Of a DNA stretch of 64,000 nt, positions 36,793 to 45,919 are shown in pieces. This DNA is from Saprospiraceae bacterium (GTDB lineage: Bacteria > Bacteroidota > Bacteroidia > Chitinophagales > Saprospiraceae), in the NCBI GenBank assembly GCA_019638455.1, contig JAHBTU010000005.1, positions 341,054 through 405,053 of the forward strand. The letters run 5' to 3'. The stretch's first letter is position 1. Each line of letters starts with the position of its first letter. The position numbers were made by a program, and so were the translations under genes. Below the pieces are notes generated by a model. The model saw nothing but the letters and a program-made list of their open reading frames with translations, ran no database searches and had not been told where the DNA came from.

Positions 36793-37452
36793 TTAATGCC
36801 CCTCGGCCAGCAGCACCCTCGCCACCAATACCGCCCCAAACACAATCAACAACAGCCCAATGCCGCGCCGCACTTGCAATGTGTGCTGGGGGGTCAGGAA
36901 GCGACGTATCTGCTTGGCAGCGTATGCTTTTAGGGTATCCGTCGCTACGAGCGTGCCGAGCATGCCGCCAAAAAAGACAAGCGTTTGGGCGCGGCCCCAA
37001 CCGTTCGGGATAAGCACCCCACCCGCGATGCCCAGCCAGAAAAAAACGGTGAAAGGATTGATGGTGTTCAGCAAAAAACCGCGCAGGAAATAGAGGAAGT
37101 AAGATTTCGCGTAAGGCGAGTTGTTTCCCACAGGTTGAAAATGAGCGGAAAGAGGCGCGTTCGAGGCGGTCGTGTTGCCCCATAACAGATTGCCCAAACC
37201 AAAAGCGACCAACAACGCGCCGCCCGCCAGCCCCGCCCACAATTTGAAGCCAGGCAAGGCGATTAACGCGGCCAGCGCCTCCAAGCCCCACATCACGGCC
37301 ACCACATATAGCACATCGCTCGTCCAAATGCCGCCCGCCACCGACAGCCCCGCGCGAAACCCGCGCTCGATGCCAGCCTGCAATATGGCGAACAACAACG
37401 GCCCCACCATGAAAGTGAGCGACAGACCCAACAAGACTCCCTGAAGCAGCAT
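36793..37452 (-). CDS. LysE-family amino-acid exporter
   Basis: Membrane protein of the LysE/RhtB family, which exports amino acids or related small molecules. The 219 residues contain about six hydrophobic segments and the family N-terminus GVLLGLSLTFMVGPLLFAIL, plus FLLNTINPFTVFFWLGIAGG. Substrate cannot be assigned. Its probable promoter (37656-37663) is separated from the ATG by a 173-bp miniature element. Confidence 0.88.
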   Translation of the reverse strand: MLLQGVLLGLSLTFMVGPLLFAILQAGIERGFRAGLSVAGGIWTSDVLYVVAVMWGLEALAALIALPGFKLWAGLAGGALLVAFGLGNLLWGNTTASNAPLSAHFQPVGNNSPYAKSYFLYFLRGFLLNTINPFTVFFWLGIAGGVLIPNGWGRAQTLVFFGGMLGTLVATDTLKAYAAKQIRRFLTPQHTLQVRRGIGLLLIVFGAVLVARVLLAEGH

Positions 37453-37462
37453 ATTTTTTTTG

Positions 37463-37635
37463 GTAAAAACTTAGTACGCCTCCAAGCAAAGAGGGTTCGG
37501 CCGACAGGTTTGAATGTTTTTGACAGGATTTACAAGATTTGCAGGACAGACGAGGCGGCTTCGCCGTCAAAAAATCGTGTAAATCTTGTAAATCCTGTCA
37601 AAATTCATTGTCTGATGTCCTACCTAAGTTTTTAC
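37463..37635. repeat. Miniature element, family C copy 1, with 8-bp flanking repeats
   Basis: Inverted ends GTAAAAACTTAGTA and TACCTAAGTTTTTAC (one base longer) bound 173 bp. TTTTTTTG occurs on both sides (37455-37462, 37636-37643), consistent with a target duplication although low in complexity. A related end pair occurs at 63316-63427. It begins 10 bp upstream of the exporter ATG. Confidence 0.7.
37518..37603. repeat. Perfect 23-bp inverted repeat inside the family-C element
   Basis: TTTTGACAGGATTTACAAGA(TTT) and its exact complement enclose a 40-base loop that itself holds a GC-rich hairpin (GACGAGGCGGCTTCGCCGTC). This GACAGGATTTACAAGATTT motif is a familiar type of dispersed bacterial repeat. 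Confidence 0.75.
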
Positions 37636-37655
37636 TTTTTTTGAAAAAAGGCAGG

Positions 37656-37663
37656 CAAAGGTA
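37656..37663 (-). promoter_or_regulatory. Candidate -7 box for the LysE-type gene
   Basis: TACCTTTG on the minus strand matches the Bacteroidota -7 consensus. It is 203 bp from the ATG, but only 22-23 bp if the family-C element and one 8-bp flank are removed, the normal spacing in this phylum. Confidence 0.45.
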
Positions 37664-37726
37664 CAGTGCGAAATCGTTGGGAAAGACAGCAAGGACAGAA
37701 GCGCTGCAACACTTGGCTAGCTCTTG

Positions 37727-37754
37727 AAACCGCCCTCGTCTTGGAGGGCGGTTT
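37727..37754. terminator. Hairpin upstream of the giant adhesin gene
   Basis: A perfect 11-bp stem, AAACCGCCCTC / GAGGGCGGTTT, with a six-base loop, but no T-run on either side. It lies in the 498-bp gap between the exporter and the adhesin gene and may insulate the two divergent units. Confidence 0.45.
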
Positions 37755-37950
37755 GGCGAATTGACCGATTGTTGTATTTTCACCGCCGGATAATGGCCGA
37801 TTCCGGCCTTTTTCTTTTTGAATGAACCCCGGTTTCCCAAATTATTACTCTATTGAGAAAGCGTTTTTTAAGGGCGGTGTATCTACTTCGCTCGAGCTCA
37901 ATTTTACAGAAAAAATTGGCCTCTGTGCCAATTTGTTTAAATCCTGTTTC

Positions 37951-40900
37951 ATGAATAAACAACTACTACTTTTTCCCGTACTCTTTTTCCTCTGCCAACA
38001 CGTTCTTATTGCCCAAGTAGCCCCGCCTTGCCCGACGCCGCCACCTCCCGGCGCGGAAGCCTGCCCCACCGCTTGCGTCTATTGCGATTTTGACGGCTAC
38101 ATGGGCATCAACAACGGCACCCCCTCAGGTGGCAACACCGTGTGCGGCCAGATTTTTATCCACAACGACCAATGGTTTGGTTTCGTGGCAGGCACACAAT
38201 CCATCACCATCAATATCGCCACCAGCAACTGTCAGGCGGGCAACGGCTTGCAAGCAGCTTTTTTTAGCAACTGCCAAAGCGATGCCCTTACTTGCAACCC
38301 CGGCTCGGCAGGTGGCGGCGGGCAGCCCCTGATACTCACCTACAGCAACTTCGTGCCCGGACAGACCTACTTCCTGATGGTGGATGGTTGGACAAACGAT
38401 GTGTGCAACTATGAGATAGAGGTGCTGGACGGCTCGGTCTCGCCACCTGCGCCCGCCGCGCCGTCGGCACCCGAAGGCCCCACCCAAGTATGCCCCGGCG
38501 CGGTGGTGGAATACACCATCCCGCAAGTGGAAGGTGCCGGCTACTACACATGGACAGGCCCTCCCGGCTCCAGAATCAATGGCACCAACTCAAACACATT
38601 GACGCTGCCTGCACCCAATGGAAACACCGTCACAATCACCTTTGGCAACCTCGGCGGCACCGTCTGCGTCCGCGTAGGCAACGCTTGCTTCCCCCCGCAG
38701 CAGGCTTGCATCACCGTGACCAACCAACCCATACCTCCCACCATCAAACCCAAACTAACACTCTGCTATCAAGACCTGCCCTTCTTCTGGGATGAGCAGC
38801 CTTTCAACATCATCAACAACCCCGGCACTTACAACCTTCAAAGCACTCCTTACGATTCCTATCTCGGCTGCGATAGTATCGTGCGGCAAACGGTTGAGAT
38901 TAAGTTCCCGATTATCAGCAACATGGGAATAAGGTATATCTGCGAAGGACAGTGCTTCGAGTTCAATGGCAATAGTTACTGCAACGCAGGCGGCCCGTTT
39001 AGCGAAACCTTGCAATCGGTGGACGGATGCGACAGTGTGGTGCAATTCACCGTTGTGAAAGTGCCAGCCGTGGCGAATATCGGCGGAGCACAAACCATTG
39101 ATTGCAATAGCCCCGCTTTGACACTGAACAGCACCGGCTCCACGACAGGGCCTACAGTGACATACACTTGGGCTAATGCTGCTTGGACAACCATTGGCAA
39201 CCAATCCACTCAAAATGTAAACATGACTGGCACCTATCACCTCATCGTGACCAACAACTTTGCTGCCGCCGGCTGCAAGGATACGGCCACAGTCGTGGTG
39301 CCGGGCAATACCGTGCCGCCGGGCGCCACAGCATCAGGAGGCAACATCACTTGTTTGGCAAGTTCAACCACGCTGCAAGGAGGTTCACCCACCTCAGGGG
39401 TCAATTACCTTTGGGCAGGCCCCGGCATCACACCCGCCAACCAAAACCAGCAAAACCCCAACGTCAATCAAACAGGCACCTACACCCTCACCGTCACCAA
39501 TCCGGTGAACGGCTGTACCTCCACGGCTACTGCCACGGTGACAGGTGACGTAACGCCGCCAACGGCCAGCGCAACCGGCGACACCATCAACTGTCTCCAA
39601 TCAACAGCCACCATCAATTCAACCACCAATGCGCCAACGCCGAGCTACAACTGGGCCGGACCGGGTATCAATGCCAGCAATCAAAACGTGGCCAACCCTA
39701 ACGTGACCCAGCCGGGCAACTACACCGTGACCATCACCAATACAGGCAATGGCTGCACCAGCACGGCATCAGCAACCGTCATTCAAGACACGGACATCCC
39801 AACCGCCAATGCGGGTAATGACCAGCTCATCACTTGCCTGCAAAGCAGCGTCACCCTCAATGGCTCAGGCAACGCTGGCGGCGCGCCCGCACAGTTCTTG
39901 TGGACAGGCGCAGGAATCAATGCCGGCAATCAGAACAACCCAACCCCGACGGTCAATGCGGCAGATACCTACATCCTCACCGTGACCAACTTGACCAACG
40001 GTTGTTTCAGAAAAGACACAGTCGTGGTGACCTCGAACATCGTGTTGCCCTCCGTGGACGCAGGCAATGACCAAACACTTACCTGCGTCCTCACGACCGT
40101 CACAATTGGTGGCAACAACTCGTCGCAAGGCCCCGACTACTCGGCCTCTTGGACAGGACCCGGCATCAATGCCGGCAACCAAAACCAATACAACCCGCAA
40201 GTAAACATACCGGGCACCTACACCCTCACCATATCCAATGCGGCCAATGGCTGCTCTGCCAGCGAAACCGTCGTCATCTCGCAGGATATAGCGGCACCTG
40301 CTGCCAGCGCAGGACCTGACCAAATGCTTACCTGCTCGTCGCCCAATGGCATTGTGCTCAATGGCTCAGGCACTCCTGCAGGCATCACCTTCTTGTGGAG
40401 CGGCCCAGGCATAGGTGCCAACAACCAAAACTTGCCCAACCCAACCGTCACCGTTCCCGGTGATTACACCTTGCAAGTGACCAATCCTGCCAACGGATGC
40501 ACGGCAACCGACCAAACGACGGTCACGCAGGATGCCGATGTACCTTCGGCCAATGCTGGTCCTGATTTGGTGTTGAATTGCACCGTCAATTCGGTGAATA
40601 TAAATGGCTCTGGCTCGTCTTCCGGTCCGGGCATCACCTACCAATGGAGCGGACCAGGCATATCCGGCGCCAACGCCACAGCCCAAAGCCCTTCTAACAT
40701 CACGGTGCCGGGCACTTACAATCTGACCGTGACAAACACCAGCAACAACTGCTTCAATACCGATATCGTCGTCGTTTTGCAGGACATCACACCGCCTACC
40801 GCTTCGTCGGGTGGCAATTTGATTCTCAACTGCTTCAACAACGCGACGGACACCTTGGATGCCTCCGCATCCAGCACAGGACCTAACTTTACTTATCTGT

Positions 40901-43900
40901 GGAGTGGCCCGGGCATCACACCTGCCAATCAAAACGAAGTAAAACCAGTTGTGACCGTGCCGGGAGTTTATACAGTTGTTGTCACAAACACGGACAACAC
41001 TTGCACCGCATCGGCACAGGCGACCGTGACCGACGACCTCACGCCCCCCAACGCCATTGCCGGCCCCAACCAAATCATTGACTGCGTGACGACCTCAGCC
41101 ACGCTTGGCGGCAACTCTTCCTCCGGCCCCAACTTCTCTTACTTGTGGACAGGGCCGGGCATCACGCCAGCCAACGCGACCTTGGCACAACCCGTCGTCA
41201 GCGTGCCCGGCACCTACATCATCGTTGTGTCCAACTCAACCAACGGATGTACTTCTTCCAACTTTACCATCGTGAATACCAACGCAGTTTACCCTGCTGC
41301 GAGTGCGGGCACCAACGGCTTGCTCACATGCGCCCAGACAAGCTATGTACTTGATGGCTCTGGCTCTTCCTCTGGCGCCAACTTTCAAACCCAATGGAGT
41401 GGGCCGGGCATCAATGCGGGCAATCAGAACCAACTCACACCCAGCGTCACCCAACCGGGTATTTACATTCTGAGCATCACAAACACAACAAACTTCTGCG
41501 TCTCGACCGATACGGTCGAAGTGACGCAAGACATTGCGACACCTGCCGCAGCAGCAGGCCAAGATTGGATGCTCAACTGCCAAACGACCAATGTCACCCT
41601 CGACGGCAGCCAATCCGCGACAGGGACCAACATCGCGTACCTTTGGACAGGGCCGGGCATCAATGCGGGCAATCAAAACCAGCAAAACCCCGACGTGACT
41701 CAACCGGGCAACTACGTCCTTTTGGTGACGAATACCAGCAACGGCTGCACAGCGCAAGATGACGTCACCGTCAATCAAGACATCGCCCAACCCACCGCTG
41801 ACGCGGGAGCCAGCTTCACCCTGACGTGTGCCCAAAATAGCCGCGCCATTGATGCCTCCGCCTCCAGTGTGGGCACCAACTTTGAGTATCTCTGGCAAGG
41901 CCCCGGCATCAACACCAGCAACTTCAATGTGCAAAACCCGGTAGTGGCCGATTCTGGCACATACACCCTGCTCGTCACCAACATCGTGAATTTCTGCACT
42001 GCCACTGCCCAAGTGTATGTGGCGCTCGACGGGGATTTCCCAGTGGCGAACGCAGGCATTGACCGAACATTGACTTGCGCGATTGATACCTTGATGCTCG
42101 ATGGCTCACAATCACAGACAGGCCCCGGCATTACCTATTCTTGGACAGGCCCTGGCATCGTGGCAGGTCAACAGAACATGATGTCGCCGATGATTCACGC
42201 AAGCGGTGCCTACACGTTGGTCGTGACGAACACCAACAACGGATGTTCAAAAATTGACGTGGTCAACGTGAATGAAGATTACGTTCCGCCCATTGCCAAT
42301 GCGGGCCCCGACCAAATCATCACTTGCGCGAACAGCACAACCGGGGTTTCGCTCAATTCAAGTGCTTCCAGCAGCGGGCCTGATTACGCCATTCAATGGT
42401 CAGGGCCAGGTATCACCACCGCCAATCAAAACCAACCCAATCCCGTCGTGTTGGTGCCGGGCAGTTACACGCTGCTCATTACCAGCAACCTGAACGGCTG
42501 CACCAGTTCCGACCAAGTCACGGTCAATCAAGACCAAGACCTGCCCACCGCCAGTGCTGGCACAGACCAAACGCTCACCTGCGATGTGCAGAGCGTTACG
42601 CTGGATGGCAGTGGCTCGTCCGCTCCCGGCGGAGGTACCATCGTCTATGAATGGTCGGGGCCGGGCATTGCTGGCAACAGCAGCGAAGTAAAGCCCAACG
42701 TCACGGTGCCGGGCATTTACACCCTTACCATCTTCATCCCAACCACAGGTTGCCAAGCCACCGACAACGTGGAAGTGTTCTTGGACAATGTCGCGCCTGT
42801 TTTGACCGTCAGCACAGACACCATCACCTGCGACGCTCCGCAAGGCACCTTGAGCGTGACCAGTTCCCTTCCCAACACTCAATTCTTGTGGTCTGGAATC
42901 GGCATTAACCCCAGCAATCAGAGCCTCGCCACCTTGCAGGTGGGCGACCCGGGGCTTTACACAGTTGTCGGCACAGCGCCCAACGGATGCACTGCCACAG
43001 CTACCACCACAATGGCGGTGGATGCCAATTTCCCCGAAGGGGCAGCGGAAGGCACCGAACTCAACTGCTTCAACAACGGAGTGGCGCAAATCGGTGGCAC
43101 CGTCGTCACCCCCGGCGCCACGCACTTCTGGACAGGGCCGGGCGGCTTCCAGTCCAATGATTTGGTCGTCACAGTGACACAAGCAGGGGCCTACACCTTC
43201 AATATCGTGGCACCAAACGGCTGCGTGCGTCCCATCCCAGTGACGGTCACGCAAAACTTCACCAAACCACAGGTGAACGCCACGGTGCCGCAGTTGCTCA
43301 ATTGCAGCATCACCTCCGTCACCATCAACACCGCAGGCACTTCCATCGGCGGCAATTTCACCTATCAGTGGACCACCTCGGATGGCAACATCGTTTCGGG
43401 GGCCAATGGCCTCAATCCGGTGGCTGACAAAGCGGGCACCTACAAATTCGTCGTCAGCAACAACCTCAACGGCTGCAAAGACAGCGTCACCGTGCAAGTA
43501 ATCAATGACCCAGAGGTGCCAACGGCGTTTGACCTGTCTGTTCAGAACATTCTTTGCTTTGGCGAAGACAATGGCGCCGTTCGCGTCAACAACGTGGTCG
43601 GCGGCACCCCGCCATTCATTTTCACCTTCGACGGCGGCGCTACAGGCAACCAATACACCAACCTAACCGCTGGCAATTACACCATTGCCTTGGTGGATGC
43701 CAACGGCTGCAAACTGGATACCGTCGTCACCATCACCGAACCCGGCGAATTGGTCGTGGAACTCGGCGACGACATTGAGGTACAACTCGGCGAATCCGCT
43801 ACCGTGTTGGCACAGATAGCCAACGAAACCCCCATCGAGTCCATCACTTGGAATTATGCGCCCGGTTGTGACTCGCTCGGCACGGTACCGTGCCTCGAAT

Positions 43901-44298
43901 TCACCTACGCTCCGCTCGAATCGTATCGCCACGTCATCACCGTGCGCGATCTCAACGGCTGCGTCGTGCGCGACCAAGTCATCGTGAAGGTGCGCAAAGA
44001 CCGCCTCATCTACGTTCCCAACATCTTCAAGCCCAATAGCAACGACCCGCTCAACTCACTCTTGATGATACACGGTGGGACAGGCGTGGTGAAAGTGCAC
44101 AAATGGCAAATCTTCGACCGTTGGGGCAGCTCCGTGTTCGCGGTGGCCGATTTCCCCACCGACGACCCAACGTTTGCTTGGGATGGTCGAGTGAGAGGTA
44201 CGGAAGCCCATACGGGGGTATATGTCTGGTGGGCCGAAATAGAATTCCTCGACGGCGAGGTGGAATTGTTCAAAGGAGATGTGACAATCATCCGATAA
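37951..44298 (+). CDS. Giant T9SS-exported repeat protein (adhesin-like)
   Basis: 2115-residue secreted protein. ATG 37951 begins a signal peptide (MNKQLLLFPVLFFLCQHVLI); an upstream in-frame ATG at 37822 is rejected. After an N-terminal cysteine-rich carbohydrate-binding-like region and a PKD-like domain, about 18 Ig/PKD-like repeats of roughly 80 residues follow (about 370-1850), each with a core such as W(S/T)GPGI.AGNQN, then PGTYTLTVTN..NGC. A SprB-type repeat (ILCFGEDNGAVRV...GGTPPFIFTF) and a C-terminal gliding-motility/CHU_C-type sorting domain (IYVPNIFKPNSNDP to WAEIEFLDGEVELFKGDV) complete it. Such proteins are surface anchored or released and may act in adhesion or gliding. Confidence 0.93.
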   Translation: MNKQLLLFPVLFFLCQHVLIAQVAPPCPTPPPPGAEACPTACVYCDFDGYMGINNGTPSGGNTVCGQIFIHNDQWFGFVAGTQSITINIATSNCQAGNGLQAAFFSNCQSDALTCNPGSAGGGGQPLILTYSNFVPGQTYFLMVDGWTNDVCNYEIEVLDGSVSPPAPAAPSAPEGPTQVCPGAVVEYTIPQVEGAGYYTWTGPPGSRINGTNSNTLTLPAPNGNTVTITFGNLGGTVCVRVGNACFPPQQACITVTNQPIPPTIKPKLTLCYQDLPFFWDEQPFNIINNPGTYNLQSTPYDSYLGCDSIVRQTVEIKFPIISNMGIRYICEGQCFEFNGNSYCNAGGPFSETLQSVDGCDSVVQFTVVKVPAVANIGGAQTIDCNSPALTLNSTGSTTGPTVTYTWANAAWTTIGNQSTQNVNMTGTYHLIVTNNFAAAGCKDTATVVVPGNTVPPGATASGGNITCLASSTTLQGGSPTSGVNYLWAGPGITPANQNQQNPNVNQTGTYTLTVTNPVNGCTSTATATVTGDVTPPTASATGDTINCLQSTATINSTTNAPTPSYNWAGPGINASNQNVANPNVTQPGNYTVTITNTGNGCTSTASATVIQDTDIPTANAGNDQLITCLQSSVTLNGSGNAGGAPAQFLWTGAGINAGNQNNPTPTVNAADTYILTVTNLTNGCFRKDTVVVTSNIVLPSVDAGNDQTLTCVLTTVTIGGNNSSQGPDYSASWTGPGINAGNQNQYNPQVNIPGTYTLTISNAANGCSASETVVISQDIAAPAASAGPDQMLTCSSPNGIVLNGSGTPAGITFLWSGPGIGANNQNLPNPTVTVPGDYTLQVTNPANGCTATDQTTVTQDADVPSANAGPDLVLNCTVNSVNINGSGSSSGPGITYQWSGPGISGANATAQSPSNITVPGTYNLTVTNTSNNCFNTDIVVVLQDITPPTASSGGNLILNCFNNATDTLDASASSTGPNFTYLWSGPGITPANQNEVKPVVTVPGVYTVVVTNTDNTCTASAQATVTDDLTPPNAIAGPNQIIDCVTTSATLGGNSSSGPNFSYLWTGPGITPANATLAQPVVSVPGTYIIVVSNSTNGCTSSNFTIVNTNAVYPAASAGTNGLLTCAQTSYVLDGSGSSSGANFQTQWSGPGINAGNQNQLTPSVTQPGIYILSITNTTNFCVSTDTVEVTQDIATPAAAAGQDWMLNCQTTNVTLDGSQSATGTNIAYLWTGPGINAGNQNQQNPDVTQPGNYVLLVTNTSNGCTAQDDVTVNQDIAQPTADAGASFTLTCAQNSRAIDASASSVGTNFEYLWQGPGINTSNFNVQNPVVADSGTYTLLVTNIVNFCTATAQVYVALDGDFPVANAGIDRTLTCAIDTLMLDGSQSQTGPGITYSWTGPGIVAGQQNMMSPMIHASGAYTLVVTNTNNGCSKIDVVNVNEDYVPPIANAGPDQIITCANSTTGVSLNSSASSSGPDYAIQWSGPGITTANQNQPNPVVLVPGSYTLLITSNLNGCTSSDQVTVNQDQDLPTASAGTDQTLTCDVQSVTLDGSGSSAPGGGTIVYEWSGPGIAGNSSEVKPNVTVPGIYTLTIFIPTTGCQATDNVEVFLDNVAPVLTVSTDTITCDAPQGTLSVTSSLPNTQFLWSGIGINPSNQSLATLQVGDPGLYTVVGTAPNGCTATATTTMAVDANFPEGAAEGTELNCFNNGVAQIGGTVVTPGATHFWTGPGGFQSNDLVVTVTQAGAYTFNIVAPNGCVRPIPVTVTQNFTKPQVNATVPQLLNCSITSVTINTAGTSIGGNFTYQWTTSDGNIVSGANGLNPVADKAGTYKFVVSNNLNGCKDSVTVQVINDPEVPTAFDLSVQNILCFGEDNGAVRVNNVVGGTPPFIFTFDGGATGNQYTNLTAGNYTIALVDANGCKLDTVVTITEPGELVVELGDDIEVQLGESATVLAQIANETPIESITWNYAPGCDSLGTVPCLEFTYAPLESYRHVITVRDLNGCVVRDQVIVKVRKDRLIYVPNIFKPNSNDPLNSLLMIHGGTGVVKVHKWQIFDRWGSSVFAVADFPTDDPTFAWDGRVRGTEAHTGVYVWWAEIEFLDGEVELFKGDVTIIR

Positions 44299-44341
44299 GA
44301 GACTCTTGCGCCGACGATTACGACCCACAGCCTCTCCATGT

Positions 44342-44440
44342 ACACCTTGCGCAGCCAAGTTTTGGGCATAGCTGCAATCGCAATCTGCTCAAAATCAGGG
44401 GCACCTATCAAGAGCACCTGATAAATGCGAATCAAGGTAT
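44342..44440 (-). repeat. Intergenic repeat family E, copy 3
   Basis: About 99 bp, inverted relative to copies 1 and 2, beginning 44 bp after the adhesin stop. On the minus strand it encodes the same peptide core, APDFEQIAIAAMPKTW. Confidence 0.7.
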
Positions 44441-44505
44441 ATTTTGGAGGGGCTGTGGGTTTTACAGACCATGTTGCCTGGCGCTATGTCAAATTTTTTG
44501 ACAGC

Positions 44506-44537
44506 TATACCCAGATTAAAGAGGATTTGAACCTGCC
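44506..44537 (+). repeat. Family A fragment cut by family B
   Basis: The first 32 bp of family A (TATACCCAGATTAAAGAGG onward to ACCTGCC) end exactly where an intact family-B element begins at 44538. Confidence 0.8.
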
Positions 44538-44660
44538 CACACTACTGGACATTATTTTTGTGCTGCAAAGACACAAAGGCACAAAATGAGGCAAATCAAT
44601 GAGTATTTTGCTTTGCGTCTTTGAGACTTAGAGGCAAATTTGAAAATGTCCAGCAGTGTG
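44538..44660. repeat. Intact family-B miniature element
   Basis: 123 bp with imperfect inverted ends CACACTACTGGACATT and AATGTCCAGCAGTGTG in outline. It is the only uninterrupted copy in the window. Its right 63 bp are the first unit of the adjoining tandem array. Confidence 0.8.
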
Positions 44661-45855
44661 AATGAGTATTTTGCTTTGCGTCTTTGAGACTTTGTGGCAA
44701 ATTTGAAAATGTCCAGCAGTGTGAATGAGTATTTTGCTTTGCGTCTTTGAGACTTAGAGGCAAATTTGAAAATGTCCAGCAGTGTGAATGAGTTTTTGCT
44801 TTGCGTCTTTGAGACTTTGTGGCAAATTTGAAAATGTCCAGCAGTGTGAATGAGTATTTTGCTTTGCGTCTTTGAGACTTAGAGGCAAATTTGAAAATGT
44901 CCAGCAGTGTGAATGAGTTTTTGCTTTGCGTCTTTGAGACTTTGTGGCAAATTTGAAAATGTCCAGCAGTGTGAATGAGTATTTTGCTTTGCGTCTTTGA
45001 GACTTAGAGGCAAATTTGAAAATGTCCAGCAGTGTGAATGAGTATTTTGCTTTGCGTCTTTGAGACTTAGAGGCAAATTTGAAAATGTCCAGCAGTGTGA
45101 ATGAGTATTTTGCTTTGCGTCTTTGAGACTTTGTGGCAAATTTGAAAATGTCCAGCAGTGTGAATGAGTATTTTGCTTTGCGTCTTTGAGACTTAGAGGC
45201 AAATTTGAAAATGTCCAGCAGTGTGAATGAGTATTTTGCTTTGCGTCTTTGAGACTTTGTGGCAAATTTGAAAATGTCCAGCAGTGTGAATGAGTATTTT
45301 GCTTTGCGTCTTTGAGACTTAGAGGCAAATTTGAAAATGTCCAGCAGTGTGAATGAGTATTTTGCTTTGCGTCTTTGAGACTTAGAGGCAAATTTGAAAA
45401 TGTCCAGCAGTGTGAATGAGTATTTTGCTTTGCGTCTTTGAGACTTTGTGGCAAATTTGAAAATGTCCAGCAGTGTGAATGAGTATTTTGCTTTGCGTCT
45501 TTGAGACTTAGAGGCAAATTTGAAAATGTCCAGCAGTGTGAATGAGTATTTTGCTTTGCGTCTTTGAGACTTTGTGGCAAATTTGAAAATGTCCAGCAGT
45601 GTGAATGAGTATTTTGCTTTGCGTCTTTGAGACTTTGTGGCAAATTTGAAAATGTCCAGCAGTGTGAATGAGTATTTTGCTTTGCGTCTTTGAGACTTAG
45701 AGGCAAATTTGAAAATGTCCAGCAGTGTGAATGAGTATTTTGCTTTGCGTCTTTGAGACTTAGAGGCAAATTTGAAAATGTCCAGCAGTGTGAATGAGTA
45801 TTTTGCTTTGCGTCTTTGAGACTTTGTGGCAAATTTGAAAATGTCCAGCAGTGTG
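44598..45855. repeat. 20-unit tandem array of a 63-bp unit
   Basis: Twenty head-to-tail units from AATGAGTATTTTGC to CCAGCAGTGTG; eighteen are 63 bp and two 62 bp, which accounts exactly for 1258 bp. Units come in two types, GACTTAGAGGC and GACTTTGTGGC, interspersed irregularly. The unit equals the right half of the family-B element. Because 63 is a multiple of three, the minus strand is open for 368 codons (LLDIFKF...KAKYSFT repeated), but this is judged a by-product. There are no unique spacers, so this is not CRISPR. Confidence 0.95.
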
Positions 45856-45919
45856 GTCACGGTGGTGTGATAATCGTGCCATCAGCATACATTTGCCGGG
45901 TCAAAAGCCCGACGATATC

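Noticed and set aside
42400..43653. 417-codon minus-strand frame inside the adhesin gene
   Set aside because: Antisense to conserved repeats; composition follows from the GC-rich sense codons.
44598..45855. CRISPR array
   Set aside because: Units are contiguous with no unique spacers, and no cas gene lies nearby.
44754..45860. 368-codon open frame of perfect 21-residue repeats on the minus strand
   Set aside because: It is the tandem array read in frame; the unit is a multiple of three and derives from a non-coding miniature element. No start region, signal or homologue-like feature supports a protein.
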